Assembly (NCBI GenBank): GCA_000634415.1
Contig: JFNH01000167.1
Location: 1 to 61,657 of the forward strand
Source of the DNA: Prochlorococcus sp. scB245a_519A13
Lineage (GTDB): Bacteria > Cyanobacteriota > Cyanobacteriia > PCC-6307 > Cyanobiaceae
Length of the DNA stretch: 61,657 nucleotides
Direction of reading: 5' to 3'
In this document: positions 19,090 through 28,539 of the stretch, piece by piece
How positions within the stretch are numbered: position 1 is the stretch's first letter
Layout: each line of letters begins with the position of its first letter
Notes under the pieces: model-generated
Told to the model about the DNA's origin: nothing
Database searches by the model: none
Seen by the model: the letters and a program-made list of their open reading frames with translations, nothing else
Translations under genes and position numbers: made by a program

Positions 19090-20817
19090 TTGAGAGTTCA
19101 AAAGAATATTTTTGAGAAATTTTTTAGATTACTTACATTTGAAAGTAATTTTAAATTGCTTTTTATTTTTAATTTTTTAATATCTATTTTTATATTTGAC
19201 CTCGTCAAGGCAGAAAGTGATAATGCAAATTTAAATAGTAATAGTGAGCTTGAAATAGATTATTTAGATTCAAGAAATAAATTAGAAGACCTTAATCTTG
19301 ATTCAGAAACTATTGAACTAATTCTTGAAAATGCGAAAAATAGAGCTGAGATTGATATTGATTATTTAAATCCAAAAAATGAATTGGAGGACTACATTGT
19401 TGATACTGGAGATTCTCTATTAATAGAATTTAAAAATAAACCAAGAGGATTAGGATTAATTGAAAGGGAATATGATCCAAAAAATATATCCTATTTAAAC
19501 CCAAGAAATGACCTTAGAAATTATAAATTAGATGAGGGCGATACTCTAGCAATTAATTTTTTAAAGACTCCGGCGCTAAACGTTAACCAAACAATTGATC
19601 AGGAAGGAGAAATATATCTTTCTCGATTGAAATCAACTTATATAAAAGGTCTCAATATATATCAATTAAAAAATTTATTAGAAGAAAAATATAAAGAATT
19701 CCTTATTGATCCTGAAATTGAGATCCGAATTTCAGGATTTAGATTCATTGGTTCTGGAATATATTCAATAAGTAACGAAGGAGAGATCATGCTCCCACTA
19801 CTTAAAGAAACTTACGTTAGAGGGTTAACTACAAATGAAATATCTAATTTATTAAGTAAAAAATATTTAAATTCGGAATATATTTCTTCAGAAGTAGAAA
19901 TTAGAATAGCTAACTTTAAACCTCAAAGAATCTTAATAACTGGCGAAATAAGAAATCCTGGAATCTATAAATTCCCAGGTTATAGTTCTGGAGAGTTTCT
20001 TGCAGTAGAAAATATAAAAGTTGATACATCTCAAAAAGGAGAAATGGGAAATGAAACTAAAGATTCTATTTCACTAGAAATTGATGGCGAAAACACAACT
20101 GAAGGACAATTGAATAGTCGTGAATCAAAGTTATCTTCAAATCAGAATGCTCAGAACAATACTACAATGCAAAATTTTCAAGTAAAAAGACCATCTGAAA
20201 ATTTCACCACTATATCTAATGCAATTAGAAGAGCAGGAGGAATAACATCTAAAACTGATTTGTCTCGCATCGAAATTATAAGAGATATCCCTATTGGGAA
20301 AGGAGGTGGAAAACAAAGAGCAGTTATAGACTTTACTTCTTTTATAAATGAAAGTGATCCTACTAACGATATTAGATTATTTGATGGAGATAGAATATTT
20401 TTACCAAAGCTTGCAACAGCTTCTAATGATATCATCCCAAAATCAATCCTGAGCGGTCTTTCTCCAAGATTTATAACAGTAGATATTTTTGGTAGAGTCG
20501 AAAATCCTGGAACTGTAAAATTACCTTTAGAAGCTGCATTATCAGACGCAATTAATTTAACTGGACCGATAAAACCTTTATCAGGAAAAATTGTTTTGAT
20601 AAGGTACAACAAAGATGGGACAATTTTGAATAAAAATATTTCATATTCTGCTAGAGCAAAAAGAGGTTCGAGAAAAAATCCTTTTGTAAAAGAAGGTGAT
20701 TTAATATCTGTTAAAAATAGTATTTTAGGAAAAACTACAGGTGTGATTAGAGAACTTACAGCACCATTTATAGGAATTTATTCAACTAAAGAAGTAATTG
20801 AAAGTTTTAATGATTAA
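19090..20817 (+). CDS. Polysaccharide export (Wza/SLBB-like) protein
   Basis: A 575-aa secreted or outer-membrane protein of the polysaccharide biosynthesis/export family. An N-terminal signal sequence (basic start, then hydrophobic about 22-42, ending KAES) is clear. Residues about 50-160 contain three degenerate copies of a YLNPRNDLRNYKLDEGD-type motif. A poly-export domain (about 155-235) follows, then several SLBB-like beta-grasp segments (LITGEIRNPGIYKFPGY; DIFGRVENPGTVKLP). A Ser/Asn/Gln-rich insert lies at about 315-375. The start is TTG. It stands alone inside the tRNA-Ser islet with no polymerase or chain-length partner in view. Confidence 0.85.
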   Translation: MRVQKNIFEKFFRLLTFESNFKLLFIFNFLISIFIFDLVKAESDNANLNSNSELEIDYLDSRNKLEDLNLDSETIELILENAKNRAEIDIDYLNPKNELEDYIVDTGDSLLIEFKNKPRGLGLIEREYDPKNISYLNPRNDLRNYKLDEGDTLAINFLKTPALNVNQTIDQEGEIYLSRLKSTYIKGLNIYQLKNLLEEKYKEFLIDPEIEIRISGFRFIGSGIYSISNEGEIMLPLLKETYVRGLTTNEISNLLSKKYLNSEYISSEVEIRIANFKPQRILITGEIRNPGIYKFPGYSSGEFLAVENIKVDTSQKGEMGNETKDSISLEIDGENTTEGQLNSRESKLSSNQNAQNNTTMQNFQVKRPSENFTTISNAIRRAGGITSKTDLSRIEIIRDIPIGKGGGKQRAVIDFTSFINESDPTNDIRLFDGDRIFLPKLATASNDIIPKSILSGLSPRFITVDIFGRVENPGTVKLPLEAALSDAINLTGPIKPLSGKIVLIRYNKDGTILNKNISYSARAKRGSRKNPFVKEGDLISVKNSILGKTTGVIRELTAPFIGIYSTKEVIESFND

Positions 20818-20853
20818 TTCATCCTTTTGTAGCCATATTTGGCGGGTGTTTTT

Positions 20854-20882
20854 GTCGTGATGCAGGTATACCCTGCTACGAC
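20854..20882 (+). other. Imperfect hairpin downstream of the export gene
   Basis: Arms GTCGT (20854-20858) and GCAGG (20862-20866) pair with CCTGC (20872-20876) and ACGAC (20878-20882) around a TATAC loop, with a small GAT/T internal loop. It is GC-rich against an AT-rich background. It lacks a following T-tract, so it is either a weak terminator or a recombination or protein site of the islet. Confidence 0.5.
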
Positions 20883-20887
20883 TGCAA

Positions 20888-20932
20888 TTTCCTACCCTCT
20901 ACCAAATAATTTCCTACCCTATTTCCTACCCT
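20888..20932 (+). repeat. TTTCCTACCCT motif, right triplet
   Basis: Three exact copies of the 11-mer TTTCCTACCCT at 20888-20898, 20910-20920 and 20922-20932 in the same orientation as the left copy at 18837. A further CTACC lies between the first two. Clustered direct repeats beside a tRNA gene recall integrase arm sites. Confidence 0.65.
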
Positions 20933-21047
20933 CCAAAGATGAAATTCCGTGATACTCTGTGAATGTCTCTGATTTTCCTTTTTCTGCATAAGTATTAGTA
21001 TCACTAGCTTCAGGAACATTATGAACTTCCATGCTCTACCAAAACCA

Positions 21048-21136
21048 CGGAGAGGGAGGGATTCGAACCCTCGACAAAAGTTACCTCCTGTAACTCCTTA
21101 GCAGGGAGCCGCTTTCAACCACTCAGCCACCTCTCC
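21048..21136 (-). tRNA. tRNA-Ser (GCU)
   Basis: An 89-nt class II tRNA on the minus strand. The acceptor stem GGAGAGG pairs with CCTCTCC and the discriminator is G. The D-loop contains GAGTGGTTGAAAG. The anticodon loop is CTGCTAA, giving anticodon GCT, with a 5-bp stem GCTCC/GGAGT. There is a long variable arm and a GGTTCGAATCC T-arm. CCA is not encoded. Its 3' end is the candidate attachment site of the adjacent islet. Confidence 0.95.
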
Positions 21137-21197
21137 AGTTCTTATACATTATCAATTTTTCTGCAAACATTCAAAATTTTTTATTTAATCGAAATGT

Positions 21198-22397
21198 CTA
21201 ATCAACTTGAACTCTAGGTAATCTATTTTTAAAAGAACAAAGAATTTCCCACGGTATAGTATTGGATTTTCTTGCCCATTCAAGAGGAGAAATTGTTTTG
21301 TCTCCATCAGATCCTAGTAATGTTATGGTACTACCAACTTTAATTTCACTTGAACCTGTTATGTCCACCATCATTTGATCCATAGTTATGGATCCAACTT
21401 GAGGATAAAGTTTATGATTATGAATAACGTTTATCTTTCCTGAAAGATTTCTTGGTACTCCATCTGCGTATCCAATACTTAATACAGCCAACTTAGTTTT
21501 TCTACTAGTTACAAACTTTCCTCCATAACTTACACCAACACCTGGATCAATAGTTCTAATAAAAGCTACTTTAGCTTTCAAAAATAAAGCTGGTTTAAGT
21601 GATAAATTTTTATCTATTTTGTCTAAAGGACTGTATCCATACATAGAAAGCCCAACACGTACCATATGAAAATGAAAATCTTTGTTAATAAGCATTCCCG
21701 CAGAATTAGCCAAATGAATCTTAATTTCATTATTTCGATCAAGATTAATTTGCTTTAATAATTCATTAAACTTCATTCTTTGTAATTGTGTAATACTTTT
21801 AGCATCTGATGCGTTAGCTTCATCTGCAGAAGATAAATGACTATATATTCCTTCTATTAAAATGTTCTCAAAAGATTTTATTTTCTCAAATTGCTCAACA
21901 AATTTTTTAGATTCGAATCCTAATCTTGACATTCCAGTATCAACTTTAAGATGTAAGGGAAATTTCAATCCAAATTGCTTACCAATGTTATTGCAAATTA
22001 AACACTCTCTTATACAACTGATAGTTGGCATAAGATCATTTTTAAAACAAATAATAAGATCCCTTTTCCTATAAAGATTTCCGAGGATAAGTATTGGTTT
22101 TTTAACTCCAGAAGAACGAAGCTTTATGCCTTCATTTAATGTGGCAACACCTAATTGAGTTGCTCCACCTTTGATAGCATACTCTGATACTAATTTCGCA
22201 TCATGTCCATATCCATCAGCTTTAACGACTGCCATAAATTGACAATTTTTACTTAATTTTGATCTTAACTGCCTAACGTTTGTTTCTATTTCTTTACCTT
22301 TAACTTCGATCCATGCTCTTTGTTTTAGATCTATATCTTTTTCAAAATTTAGAAATTTGTCAAAATTAAATACCTGATTTGTTTGCCTATTTTGCAT
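21198..22397 (-). CDS. alr: Alanine racemase
   Basis: PLP enzyme that makes D-alanine for peptidoglycan. The PLP lysine is Lys59 in AVVKADGYGHD, and the catalytic tyrosine on the partner subunit is in GVSYGG. The 399 aa are slightly long because of about 25 extra N-terminal residues before RAWIEVKGKEIETN. An internal start is therefore possible but not compelling. It is divergent from the HNH gene. Confidence 0.95.
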   Translation of the reverse strand: MQNRQTNQVFNFDKFLNFEKDIDLKQRAWIEVKGKEIETNVRQLRSKLSKNCQFMAVVKADGYGHDAKLVSEYAIKGGATQLGVATLNEGIKLRSSGVKKPILILGNLYRKRDLIICFKNDLMPTISCIRECLICNNIGKQFGLKFPLHLKVDTGMSRLGFESKKFVEQFEKIKSFENILIEGIYSHLSSADEANASDAKSITQLQRMKFNELLKQINLDRNNEIKIHLANSAGMLINKDFHFHMVRVGLSMYGYSPLDKIDKNLSLKPALFLKAKVAFIRTIDPGVGVSYGGKFVTSRKTKLAVLSIGYADGVPRNLSGKINVIHNHKLYPQVGSITMDQMMVDITGSSEIKVGSTITLLGSDGDKTISPLEWARKSNTIPWEILCSFKNRLPRVQVD

Positions 22398-22465
22398 TAA
22401 ATTTGCACAAATATATGCGCTTATTGAAATATACAGTTAGCATGACATGTAAATTGTATTTTGGC

Positions 22466-22972
22466 ATGGGCCAGACTCTAGTTTTAAATGCATCTTATGA
22501 ACCTTTAAACATCACTTCCTGGAAAAGAGCAGTAATTTTGATGATTAAAGGTAAAGCAGAAAGCTTAGAGGAAGATAAAACATATTCAATTCATAGCGGG
22601 AAAAAGTTGCCGACAGTTATAAGACTTCGTTACTACGTCAAAGTTCCTTTTAGAGAGGTTTCTTTAACAAGAAAAAATATTCTTCTGAGAGATAATAATT
22701 CTTGCCAGTACTGTAACTATAGGGGTAGCGACCTATCAATAGATCATGTTTTACCGAGAAGCAGAGGTGGAACAGATAACTGGGAAAATGTTACTACAGC
22801 ATGTCTAAAATGTAATGTACAAAAAGGTAATCGAACCCCTGAAGAGGCGAATATGCCCTTAAAACGTCGGCCTTATCGTCCATTAAGTAATCTAAATTTT
22901 GAAGCTACAAGACAAATTGATTCTGGCAAGCATAAAGAATGGAGTAAATACGTAATAGGGGTTGCAATCTAA
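22466..22972 (+). CDS. HNH endonuclease family protein
   Basis: A 168-aa protein from the ATG chosen here (MGQTLVLNASYEP). The reading frame is open to 22379, which would overlap the alr start, but the strong conserved start of cyanobacterial homologs is at this ATG. The HNH/zinc finger is complete: CQYC, then LSIDHVLPRSRGG with the HNH His, then CLKCN. The N-terminal about 60 residues are a cyanobacterial extension. Such stand-alone HNH proteins are housekeeping genes in many cyanobacteria; the DNA target is unknown. It converges on prfA. Confidence 0.88.
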   Translation: MGQTLVLNASYEPLNITSWKRAVILMIKGKAESLEEDKTYSIHSGKKLPTVIRLRYYVKVPFREVSLTRKNILLRDNNSCQYCNYRGSDLSIDHVLPRSRGGTDNWENVTTACLKCNVQKGNRTPEEANMPLKRRPYRPLSNLNFEATRQIDSGKHKEWSKYVIGVAI

Positions 22973-22983
22973 TAAAAAAAATC

Positions 22984-24078
22984 TTAATTTACTTCTTTAT
23001 TAAAATCTTCCATCATTTTTTTTTGTTCTTGCGCTATGCATGCATTAATCACTTCTTCTAGTTGACCAGCAAGAACTGGCTCAAGAGAAAAATTAGATCC
23101 TAATCTATGATCAGTTGTCCTGTTATCTTTAAAATTGTAAGTTCTTATTTTTTCGCTTCTATCGCCTGTTCCAACCTGGGAAAGCCTTTGTGATCTCTCT
23201 TTTGCATTGGCTTCTTTTAGTTGAATTTCATACAATTTAGCCCTTAAAATTTCCATGGCTCGTTCGCGATTTTGCAATTGTGATCTCTCTTGAGTACAAA
23301 AAACTCTTATTCCTGTAGGCTTGTGGAGAAGATCAATAGCTGTCTCTACCTTATTAACATTTTGTCCCCCTGCACCTCCTGATCTTGCTGTTCCAACCTC
23401 TAGATCTGTTGGATCAATTTTAACCTCAACAGGATCAGCCTCAGGCATAACAGCAACTGTAGCAGTAGAGGTGTGAACTCTACCTTGAGATTCAGTAGCT
23501 GGAACTCTTTGGACTCTATGTACACCAGCCTCAAATTTAAGTTGACTATATACAGAATCTCCCTTGACGGAGATAACTAACTCCTTAAATCCACCCATAT
23601 CTGACTCGGAAGCACTAACAGGTTTTACAGACCATCCAATTTTTTGTCCATATCTTTCATACATTCTTGCTAAATCACCCGCCCAGATACAAGCCTCGTT
23701 ACCTCCAGCACCCGCTCTGATTTCTAACATTACACTTCTTTCATCTCTTGGGTCTTTTGGTAATAAGGCAATTGTGGTTTTTTGAATCAGTTCACTCTTA
23801 GATTCCTCTAGAGTTATTAACTCCTCATTTATCAAGGATTCCATTTCTTTATCATTTCTATTCTCTTTTAGTAGATTTTTTGAATCTTCGATTTCTTTAT
23901 CAGTATCTAGCAACTTATTAAAATCAATCACTAAAGGTTCCAATTTTGCCCTTTCTTTTGCTATGGATTCTAATTTTTTTGGATCATTAGCTATATCAGG
24001 ATCTGCAAGTTGTACTTCCAAATTTTCAAAACTTTCTGAAGCAGTTTTCAACCTTGCAATTAATGTTGAGTATTCCAA
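22984..24078 (-). CDS. prfA: Peptide chain release factor 1
   Basis: Terminates translation at UAA and UAG. It is 364 aa with the RF1 specificity motif PAT (in RVPATES) and the universal GGQ (GGAGGQN) that triggers peptidyl-tRNA hydrolysis. It lies at the downstream end of the ribosomal supercluster, 27 nt after rpmE, and may share its transcript. Confidence 0.97.
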   Translation of the reverse strand: MEYSTLIARLKTASESFENLEVQLADPDIANDPKKLESIAKERAKLEPLVIDFNKLLDTDKEIEDSKNLLKENRNDKEMESLINEELITLEESKSELIQKTTIALLPKDPRDERSVMLEIRAGAGGNEACIWAGDLARMYERYGQKIGWSVKPVSASESDMGGFKELVISVKGDSVYSQLKFEAGVHRVQRVPATESQGRVHTSTATVAVMPEADPVEVKIDPTDLEVGTARSGGAGGQNVNKVETAIDLLHKPTGIRVFCTQERSQLQNRERAMEILRAKLYEIQLKEANAKERSQRLSQVGTGDRSEKIRTYNFKDNRTTDHRLGSNFSLEPVLAGQLEEVINACIAQEQKKMMEDFNKEVN

Positions 24079-24105
24079 TTGAAATTTTGCTTAATTTTGA
24101 AAATT

Positions 24106-24366
24106 CTATTTTTTAGAATCTTTTTCTTCTTTTTGATCTTTTGATGTGGCTGAATTGGCTGAACCCATTCCATATTTTTTCATAAACCTATCAACCCTAC
24201 CTTCTGTATCAAGAATCTTTTGAGTTCCAGTGAAGAAGGGATGATTTCCACTCCAAACATCAACATGTAATTCAGGCTGAGTAGAGCCAGTAGTCATTAC
24301 AACTTCACCATTACAAATAACTTTTGCATCTGGATACCACTTTGGGTGTATTTCTGATTTTGGCAT
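24106..24366 (-). CDS. rpmE: Ribosomal protein L31
   Basis: An 86-aa L31 of the large subunit. It contains HPKWYPDAKVICNGE and the conserved SGNHPFFTGTQ stretch. Only one cysteine is present, so the four-cysteine zinc site of many L31 proteins is absent and this is the zinc-independent type. A hydrophilic Lys/Glu/Ser tail of about 20 residues extends the C-terminus. It follows rpsI by 12 nt. Confidence 0.95.
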   Translation of the reverse strand: MPKSEIHPKWYPDAKVICNGEVVMTTGSTQPELHVDVWSGNHPFFTGTQKILDTEGRVDRFMKKYGMGSANSATSKDQKEEKDSKK

Positions 24367-24378
24367 AATTTAATTCCT

Positions 24379-24789
24379 TTATCGTTTAGAGAATTGGGGA
24401 GCTTTTCTTGCTTTTTTAAGACCATATTTTCTTCTTTCTTTAGCTCTAGGATCTCTACTGAGATGTCCTTCCGTTTTTAGCGGTTTCCTATTGTCAGGAG
24501 ATAATTCACAAAGTGCTCGAGCTGCACCTTGCTTTATAGCATCTGCTTGGCCAGTCAAACCACCACCAAAAACATTTACCAAAATATCATAAGAATTTTC
24601 AAGGCCTAATGTTTGCAAAGGAGCTTTTATTGAATTTAAGTGCAGAGGATTAAAGTTTAAGTAATCATCTCCAGCACGACCATTAATTTTTATTAGTCCA
24701 TTTCCTGGAATCAAGCGAACTCTAGCCACTGAAGTTTTTCTTCTTCCAGTTCCCCAATACACAGCTTTGTTTTTTATTTGACTATTCAT
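24379..24789 (-). CDS. rpsI: Ribosomal protein S9
   Basis: A 136-aa small-subunit protein with the start [14 protein letters not shown] and the characteristic C-terminal tail ending KAPQFSKR, which reaches the P-site tRNA. It lies 9 nt after rplM, the usual rplM-rpsI pair. Confidence 0.97.
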   Translation of the reverse strand: MNSQIKNKAVYWGTGRRKTSVARVRLIPGNGLIKINGRAGDDYLNFNPLHLNSIKAPLQTLGLENSYDILVNVFGGGLTGQADAIKQGAARALCELSPDNRKPLKTEGHLSRDPRAKERRKYGLKKARKAPQFSKR

Positions 24790-24798
24790 TTTGATAAA

Positions 24799-25230
24799 TT
24801 AACTATTTAATAATACAGGATTCTGAGCAGCATGAGGATGATCAGCACCTTTATAAACTTTTAGTTTTTTAAATTGCTGTCTTCCTAAAGAGTTATGAGG
24901 CAGCATACCCTTAACAGCTTGCTCGATGATTCTTTCAGGAATTCTTTCTTGTAAAGACTCAAATTTTTCAATTTTCATTCCACCTGGTCTTCCAGAATGT
25001 CTCCTGTACAATTTTTGTGATGATTTTTTACCTGTTACCTCAACTTTTTCGGCATTTACTACAATGACAAAATCTCCAGTATCTAGATGAGGTGTAAATG
25101 TTGGTTTATTCTTACCTCTCAATACAGTTGCAATTTCTGTAGCAAGTCTACCAAGCGTCTTATCTTTTGCGTCAACTAAAAACCAATTTCTTTCAATTGT
25201 TTCTAAAGATGGAGTAATTGTTTTATTCAT
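24799..25230 (-). CDS. rplM: Ribosomal protein L13
   Basis: A 143-aa large-subunit protein with the hallmark [17 protein letters not shown] and the C-terminal [15 protein letters not shown]. It is preceded by about 110 nt separating it from truA, where a separate promoter could lie. It pairs with rpsI downstream. Confidence 0.97.
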   Translation of the reverse strand: MNKTITPSLETIERNWFLVDAKDKTLGRLATEIATVLRGKNKPTFTPHLDTGDFVIVVNAEKVEVTGKKSSQKLYRRHSGRPGGMKIEKFESLQERIPERIIEQAVKGMLPHNSLGRQQFKKLKVYKGADHPHAAQNPVLLNS

Positions 25231-25344
25231 TTACCAAATTTCTGCAAATAAATTTAAATTAGTCTTAAATTCTACCTTATTGAAGGAATATTAAACAACA
25301 GTTTTGAATGATTTACACAAAAAATTCGCTTAATTAAAGCTTAC

Positions 25345-26151
25345 TTAAGAAAAACCCTTAATTAAAAATACAGGGAAAAAATCATTGTTATTAATCTTTT
25401 TAAAAACATTTTCTTCATAAACAGCATTTACAAAACATAACCCCTTAGCTGGAGCAGATTCTTTGACATCATTTTTCTTTTTGTTTACCCATCTATCTGT
25501 AAAAATTTCTGGCGATATTTTGTTTTCTCCAACTAAAACTAGTTGGCCAACAATTAGGCGGACCATTCCATATAGAAAACCGGTAGCTTTAATATCAACA
25601 AAAATCAAATCTTCTACTCTTTTAATATCTATATTTTTTATTTTTGTTATTGAGTTTGGTCTATTACTACCACTTTTCTGAAAAGCAAAAAAATCATGCT
25701 CTCCTATCATTTTCCTGGATGCATTCAACATTAAAACTTCATCTAATACTTTTTGATATCTATGCCATGACCAATTATTGATGAACAAGTTTGGGAATTT
25801 ACTGTTATTGATGACATATCGATAATGTCTATACATTGCTGAATAGCATGCATGCCAATTATCTTTTACCTCAACTGATTCCAAGATCCTAATTGATGAG
25901 GGTAAAAGACTATTTAAAACATCAGAATAACTATTTCCTGGAAGAACAAAATCAATATCAAAGTGTACTACTTGACCTGATGCATGAACCCCAGCATCAG
26001 TCCTACCTGCTGCAAAAGTCTTTACTGTATGATTTGTAATCTTTAAGAGAGCGCTGTCTAAAATTTCTTGAACAGTAGTTGCATTTTTTTGTTTTTGCCA
26101 ACCTGAATAATGAGATCCATCATATTGGACTAGTAAAGCTACCCTTTTCAA
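25345..26151 (-). CDS. truA: tRNA pseudouridine(38-40) synthase
   Basis: Modifies U38-U40 in tRNA anticodon arms. The catalytic aspartate is Asp52 in GRTDAGVH. It has the N-terminal VQYDGSHYSGWQ motif and the GFLYGMVR core motif; 268 aa is normal. It lies within the ribosomal supercluster between rplQ and rplM, an arrangement common in cyanobacteria. Confidence 0.96.
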   Translation of the reverse strand: MKRVALLVQYDGSHYSGWQKQKNATTVQEILDSALLKITNHTVKTFAAGRTDAGVHASGQVVHFDIDFVLPGNSYSDVLNSLLPSSIRILESVEVKDNWHACYSAMYRHYRYVINNSKFPNLFINNWSWHRYQKVLDEVLMLNASRKMIGEHDFFAFQKSGSNRPNSITKIKNIDIKRVEDLIFVDIKATGFLYGMVRLIVGQLVLVGENKISPEIFTDRWVNKKKNDVKESAPAKGLCFVNAVYEENVFKKINNNDFFPVFLIKGFS

Positions 26152-26189
26152 AAGTTATTTTTTAGTAAAAGCCCCTTTAATTTACTAAC

Positions 26190-26540
26190 TTATACAAGTT
26201 CGATTATGGCCATTTGAGCGTTATCACCTTTTCTTGATACAGTTCTGACAATGCGTGTATAACCACCATTTCTATCTCCATATCTTTCCTTTGCTTTTTC
26301 AAATAATGAATGAACTAATTTTTTATCATAAATATATCCAATAGCCCTTCTCCTAGAGGCCAAACTTCCATCTTTGGCGAGTGAAATCATTCTTTCAGCT
26401 TCATTTCTTAAAGCTTTTGCCCTAGCTTTTGTTGTCGTTACTCTACCTTCTCTAATTAATTGTGTAGTTAAACCTCTTAGAAGTGCTTTCCTCTGATCAG
26501 CAGGTTTACTTAATAATGGAATTCTAAGTTGGTGTCTCAT
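26190..26540 (-). CDS. rplQ: Ribosomal protein L17
   Basis: A 116-aa large-subunit protein beginning [17 protein letters not shown] and containing [10 protein letters not shown]. It is 14 nt downstream of rpoA, the conserved rpoA-rplQ pair. Confidence 0.97.
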   Translation of the reverse strand: MRHQLRIPLLSKPADQRKALLRGLTTQLIREGRVTTTKARAKALRNEAERMISLAKDGSLASRRRAIGYIYDKKLVHSLFEKAKERYGDRNGGYTRIVRTVSRKGDNAQMAIIELV

Positions 26541-26554
26541 AATCTTAAAAATTG

Positions 26555-27493
26555 TTAAACAGATGTTCTACTTTGTGGAATAGAAATGCCTATGCGCTCA
26601 AGAGCTTCAATAACCTCATCTGCAGATTTAGAGCCAAAGTTCTTAATTTCAAGAAGATCTTCATAGCTGAAGCCCATTAGATCCGAAACTGAGTTAACTT
26701 GCGCCCGTTTCAAACAATTATATGCTCTAACGGACAAGTTTAGTTCCTCAAGAGGAATTTGAGCTTCAGGAGATGGTTCAGGTTCTTCAGGAATTTCTTC
26801 CACCATTGTTACTGTAGCAAGGGGTTGGAAGAGTTCTATTAATTGATTTGCAGCTTCAGCAATAGCATCGTCAGGACTGGTAGAGCCATCTGTAACTACC
26901 TCCATTTTTAATCTTTCTCTTCCCGCTCCCCCTTCTGCTACAGCAGTTTCATCAATCGTAAAGTTCACTCTCTTCACCGGCATAAATACAGCATCTATTT
27001 GAAGCAAATCAATCGCAGTTGTCTCTTCACTCTTTCGGTCAACGGGTCTATATCCAACACCTCTTTCAACATGGATTTCTAGCTCTAAGTTATGACCCTC
27101 CTGGATAGTCGCAATCGGTTTTTCGCCATCAACAATTTCAACTTGAGAGGAGAATTGAATGTCATTAGCCTTCACATCCATTGGACCACTAGCTACTAAT
27201 CTACCGATTTCGAGCTCTGGATTAGTGCTATTTATTGATAGTTGCTTGCAATTAAGAAGAATATCTAAAACGTCTTCTCTAACTCCAGGAATAGTGGCAT
27301 ATTCATGATTAATTCCTGCTATTCTTACTGCAGTAACTGCACTCCCTTCAAGTCCTCCCATCAGGACTCTTCTAAGGGAATTACCCAAAGTTGTAGCTTG
27401 TCCCCTTTCTAGAGGGCCAATTAAAAAAGTTCCTGTTTGGGAGCGATCATCTGCTATTTGATGATCGATTCTGTCAATCTGGTATTGCAACAC
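26555..27493 (-). CDS. rpoA: RNA polymerase alpha subunit
   Basis: A 312-aa alpha subunit. The N-terminal dimer domain has the [14 protein letters not shown] motif. The C-terminal domain (about 240-312) has the helix-hairpin-helix region ([25 protein letters not shown]) that binds UP elements and activators. The linker is Pro/Glu-rich. It is flanked by rpsK and rplQ as in most bacteria. Confidence 0.98.
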   Translation of the reverse strand: MLQYQIDRIDHQIADDRSQTGTFLIGPLERGQATTLGNSLRRVLMGGLEGSAVTAVRIAGINHEYATIPGVREDVLDILLNCKQLSINSTNPELEIGRLVASGPMDVKANDIQFSSQVEIVDGEKPIATIQEGHNLELEIHVERGVGYRPVDRKSEETTAIDLLQIDAVFMPVKRVNFTIDETAVAEGGAGRERLKMEVVTDGSTSPDDAIAEAANQLIELFQPLATVTMVEEIPEEPEPSPEAQIPLEELNLSVRAYNCLKRAQVNSVSDLMGFSYEDLLEIKNFGSKSADEVIEALERIGISIPQSRTSV

Positions 27494-27544
27494 GGAAAAT
27501 AATGAGGTTAAAAGTTTTTTTGGGGGGTTGAGAATGGTTAAGAC

Positions 27545-27937
27545 CTACACGCGTCTCCGTTTAGGTCTTCTACATCCATTATGAGGTAATGGAGTTACAT
27601 CTCTTATTAGAGTTATTTCTAATCCGGCCACTTGTAAAGCCCTTATGGCCGTTTCCCTACCTGCGCCCGGCCCTCTAACTAGTACTTCTATTTGCCTCAT
27701 ACCTTGATCAAGTGCTCTTCTAGCTGCTGCTTCGGCAGCTGTTTGAGCAGCAAATGGGGTACCTTTCCTAGCTCCTTTAAATCCACTTGCGCCTGCAGAA
27801 GACCAAGAAATTACATGACCAGAGGTGTCAGTAATTGAGACGATAGTATTATTAAATGTGCTTTGGATATGTACCACACCATTAGGTACATTACGTTTAG
27901 ATTTCTTTGAACCTGTTTTTTTTACTGTAGCTGCCAT
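27545..27937 (-). CDS. rpsK: Ribosomal protein S11
   Basis: A 130-aa small-subunit protein with [15 protein letters not shown], the [10 protein letters not shown] region and the conserved C-terminus [11 protein letters not shown]. It is in the rpsM-rpsK-rpoA order typical of the alpha operon. Confidence 0.98.
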   Translation of the reverse strand: MAATVKKTGSKKSKRNVPNGVVHIQSTFNNTIVSITDTSGHVISWSSAGASGFKGARKGTPFAAQTAAEAAARRALDQGMRQIEVLVRGPGAGRETAIRALQVAGLEITLIRDVTPLPHNGCRRPKRRRV

Positions 27938-27981
27938 GATGTTTTAAGTTAATACTTCAATTTGTAAATAGATTTAGTTAT

Positions 27982-28347
27982 TTATTTTTTTCTTCCAGCA
28001 ACTGTTTTCCTAGAACCCCGTCTTGTTCTTGCATTGGTTCTAGTTCTTTGACCCCTCACTGGAAGACTCATTCTATGTCTTCTTCCTCTTACACACCCTA
28101 TATCTTGTAAACGTTTTAAAGCCATTCCCTCTTTTCTTCTCAAATCCCCTTCTAAAGTGAATTCTTCTGTGGCACCTCTTAGTTTTTGCACATCAGAATC
28201 TGAAAGGTCTTTGACACGAGTATCTGGGTTTACACCCGTATTAGCAAGAATTAGCTTTGATCTCGTTAAACCAATTCCATAGACGTATGTAAGTGCAATT
28301 TCAACTCGCTTTTCGCGAGGTATGTCAATTCCTGCAATCCTGGCCAC
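27982..28347 (-). CDS. rpsM: Ribosomal protein S13
   Basis: A 121-aa small-subunit head protein. It shows [20 protein letters not shown] and the basic tail [14 protein letters not shown] that contacts tRNA. It follows rpmJ and precedes rpsK. Confidence 0.98.
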   Translation of the reverse strand: MARIAGIDIPREKRVEIALTYVYGIGLTRSKLILANTGVNPDTRVKDLSDSDVQKLRGATEEFTLEGDLRRKEGMALKRLQDIGCVRGRRHRMSLPVRGQRTRTNARTRRGSRKTVAGRKK

Positions 28348-28388
28348 GTTTTTTGAATAAGTAAAAGTTTGAATTTGAGGGTTGAAAT

Positions 28389-28505
28389 TTAACCCTGACG
28401 CTGTTTATTGCGAGGTCTTTTCTTGTTAATAACATAGATTTTACCTCTTCTCCTCACGATCTGATCGTCAGGACTAATCTTTTTGACTGAAGATCTGACC
28501 TTCAT
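28389..28505 (-). CDS. rpmJ: Ribosomal protein L36
   Basis: A 38-aa protein, MKVRSSVKK at the start and [12 protein letters not shown] at the end, translated by hand from the gap between rpsM and adk. The usual CX2C-CX4H zinc residues are missing (no cysteine at all), so it is a zinc-free L36. It sits just upstream of rpsM as in other bacteria. Confidence 0.94.
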   Translation of the reverse strand: MKVRSSVKKISPDDQIVRRRGKIYVINKKRPRNKQRQG

Positions 28506-28539
28506 AGGGGTTTAACAAATAAAACGTTAATACTTTATT

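Noticed and set aside
20178-20612. 144-codon minus-strand open frame inside the export gene
   Set aside because: Antisense shadow of the SLBB-like gene; no recognisable domain or start signal.
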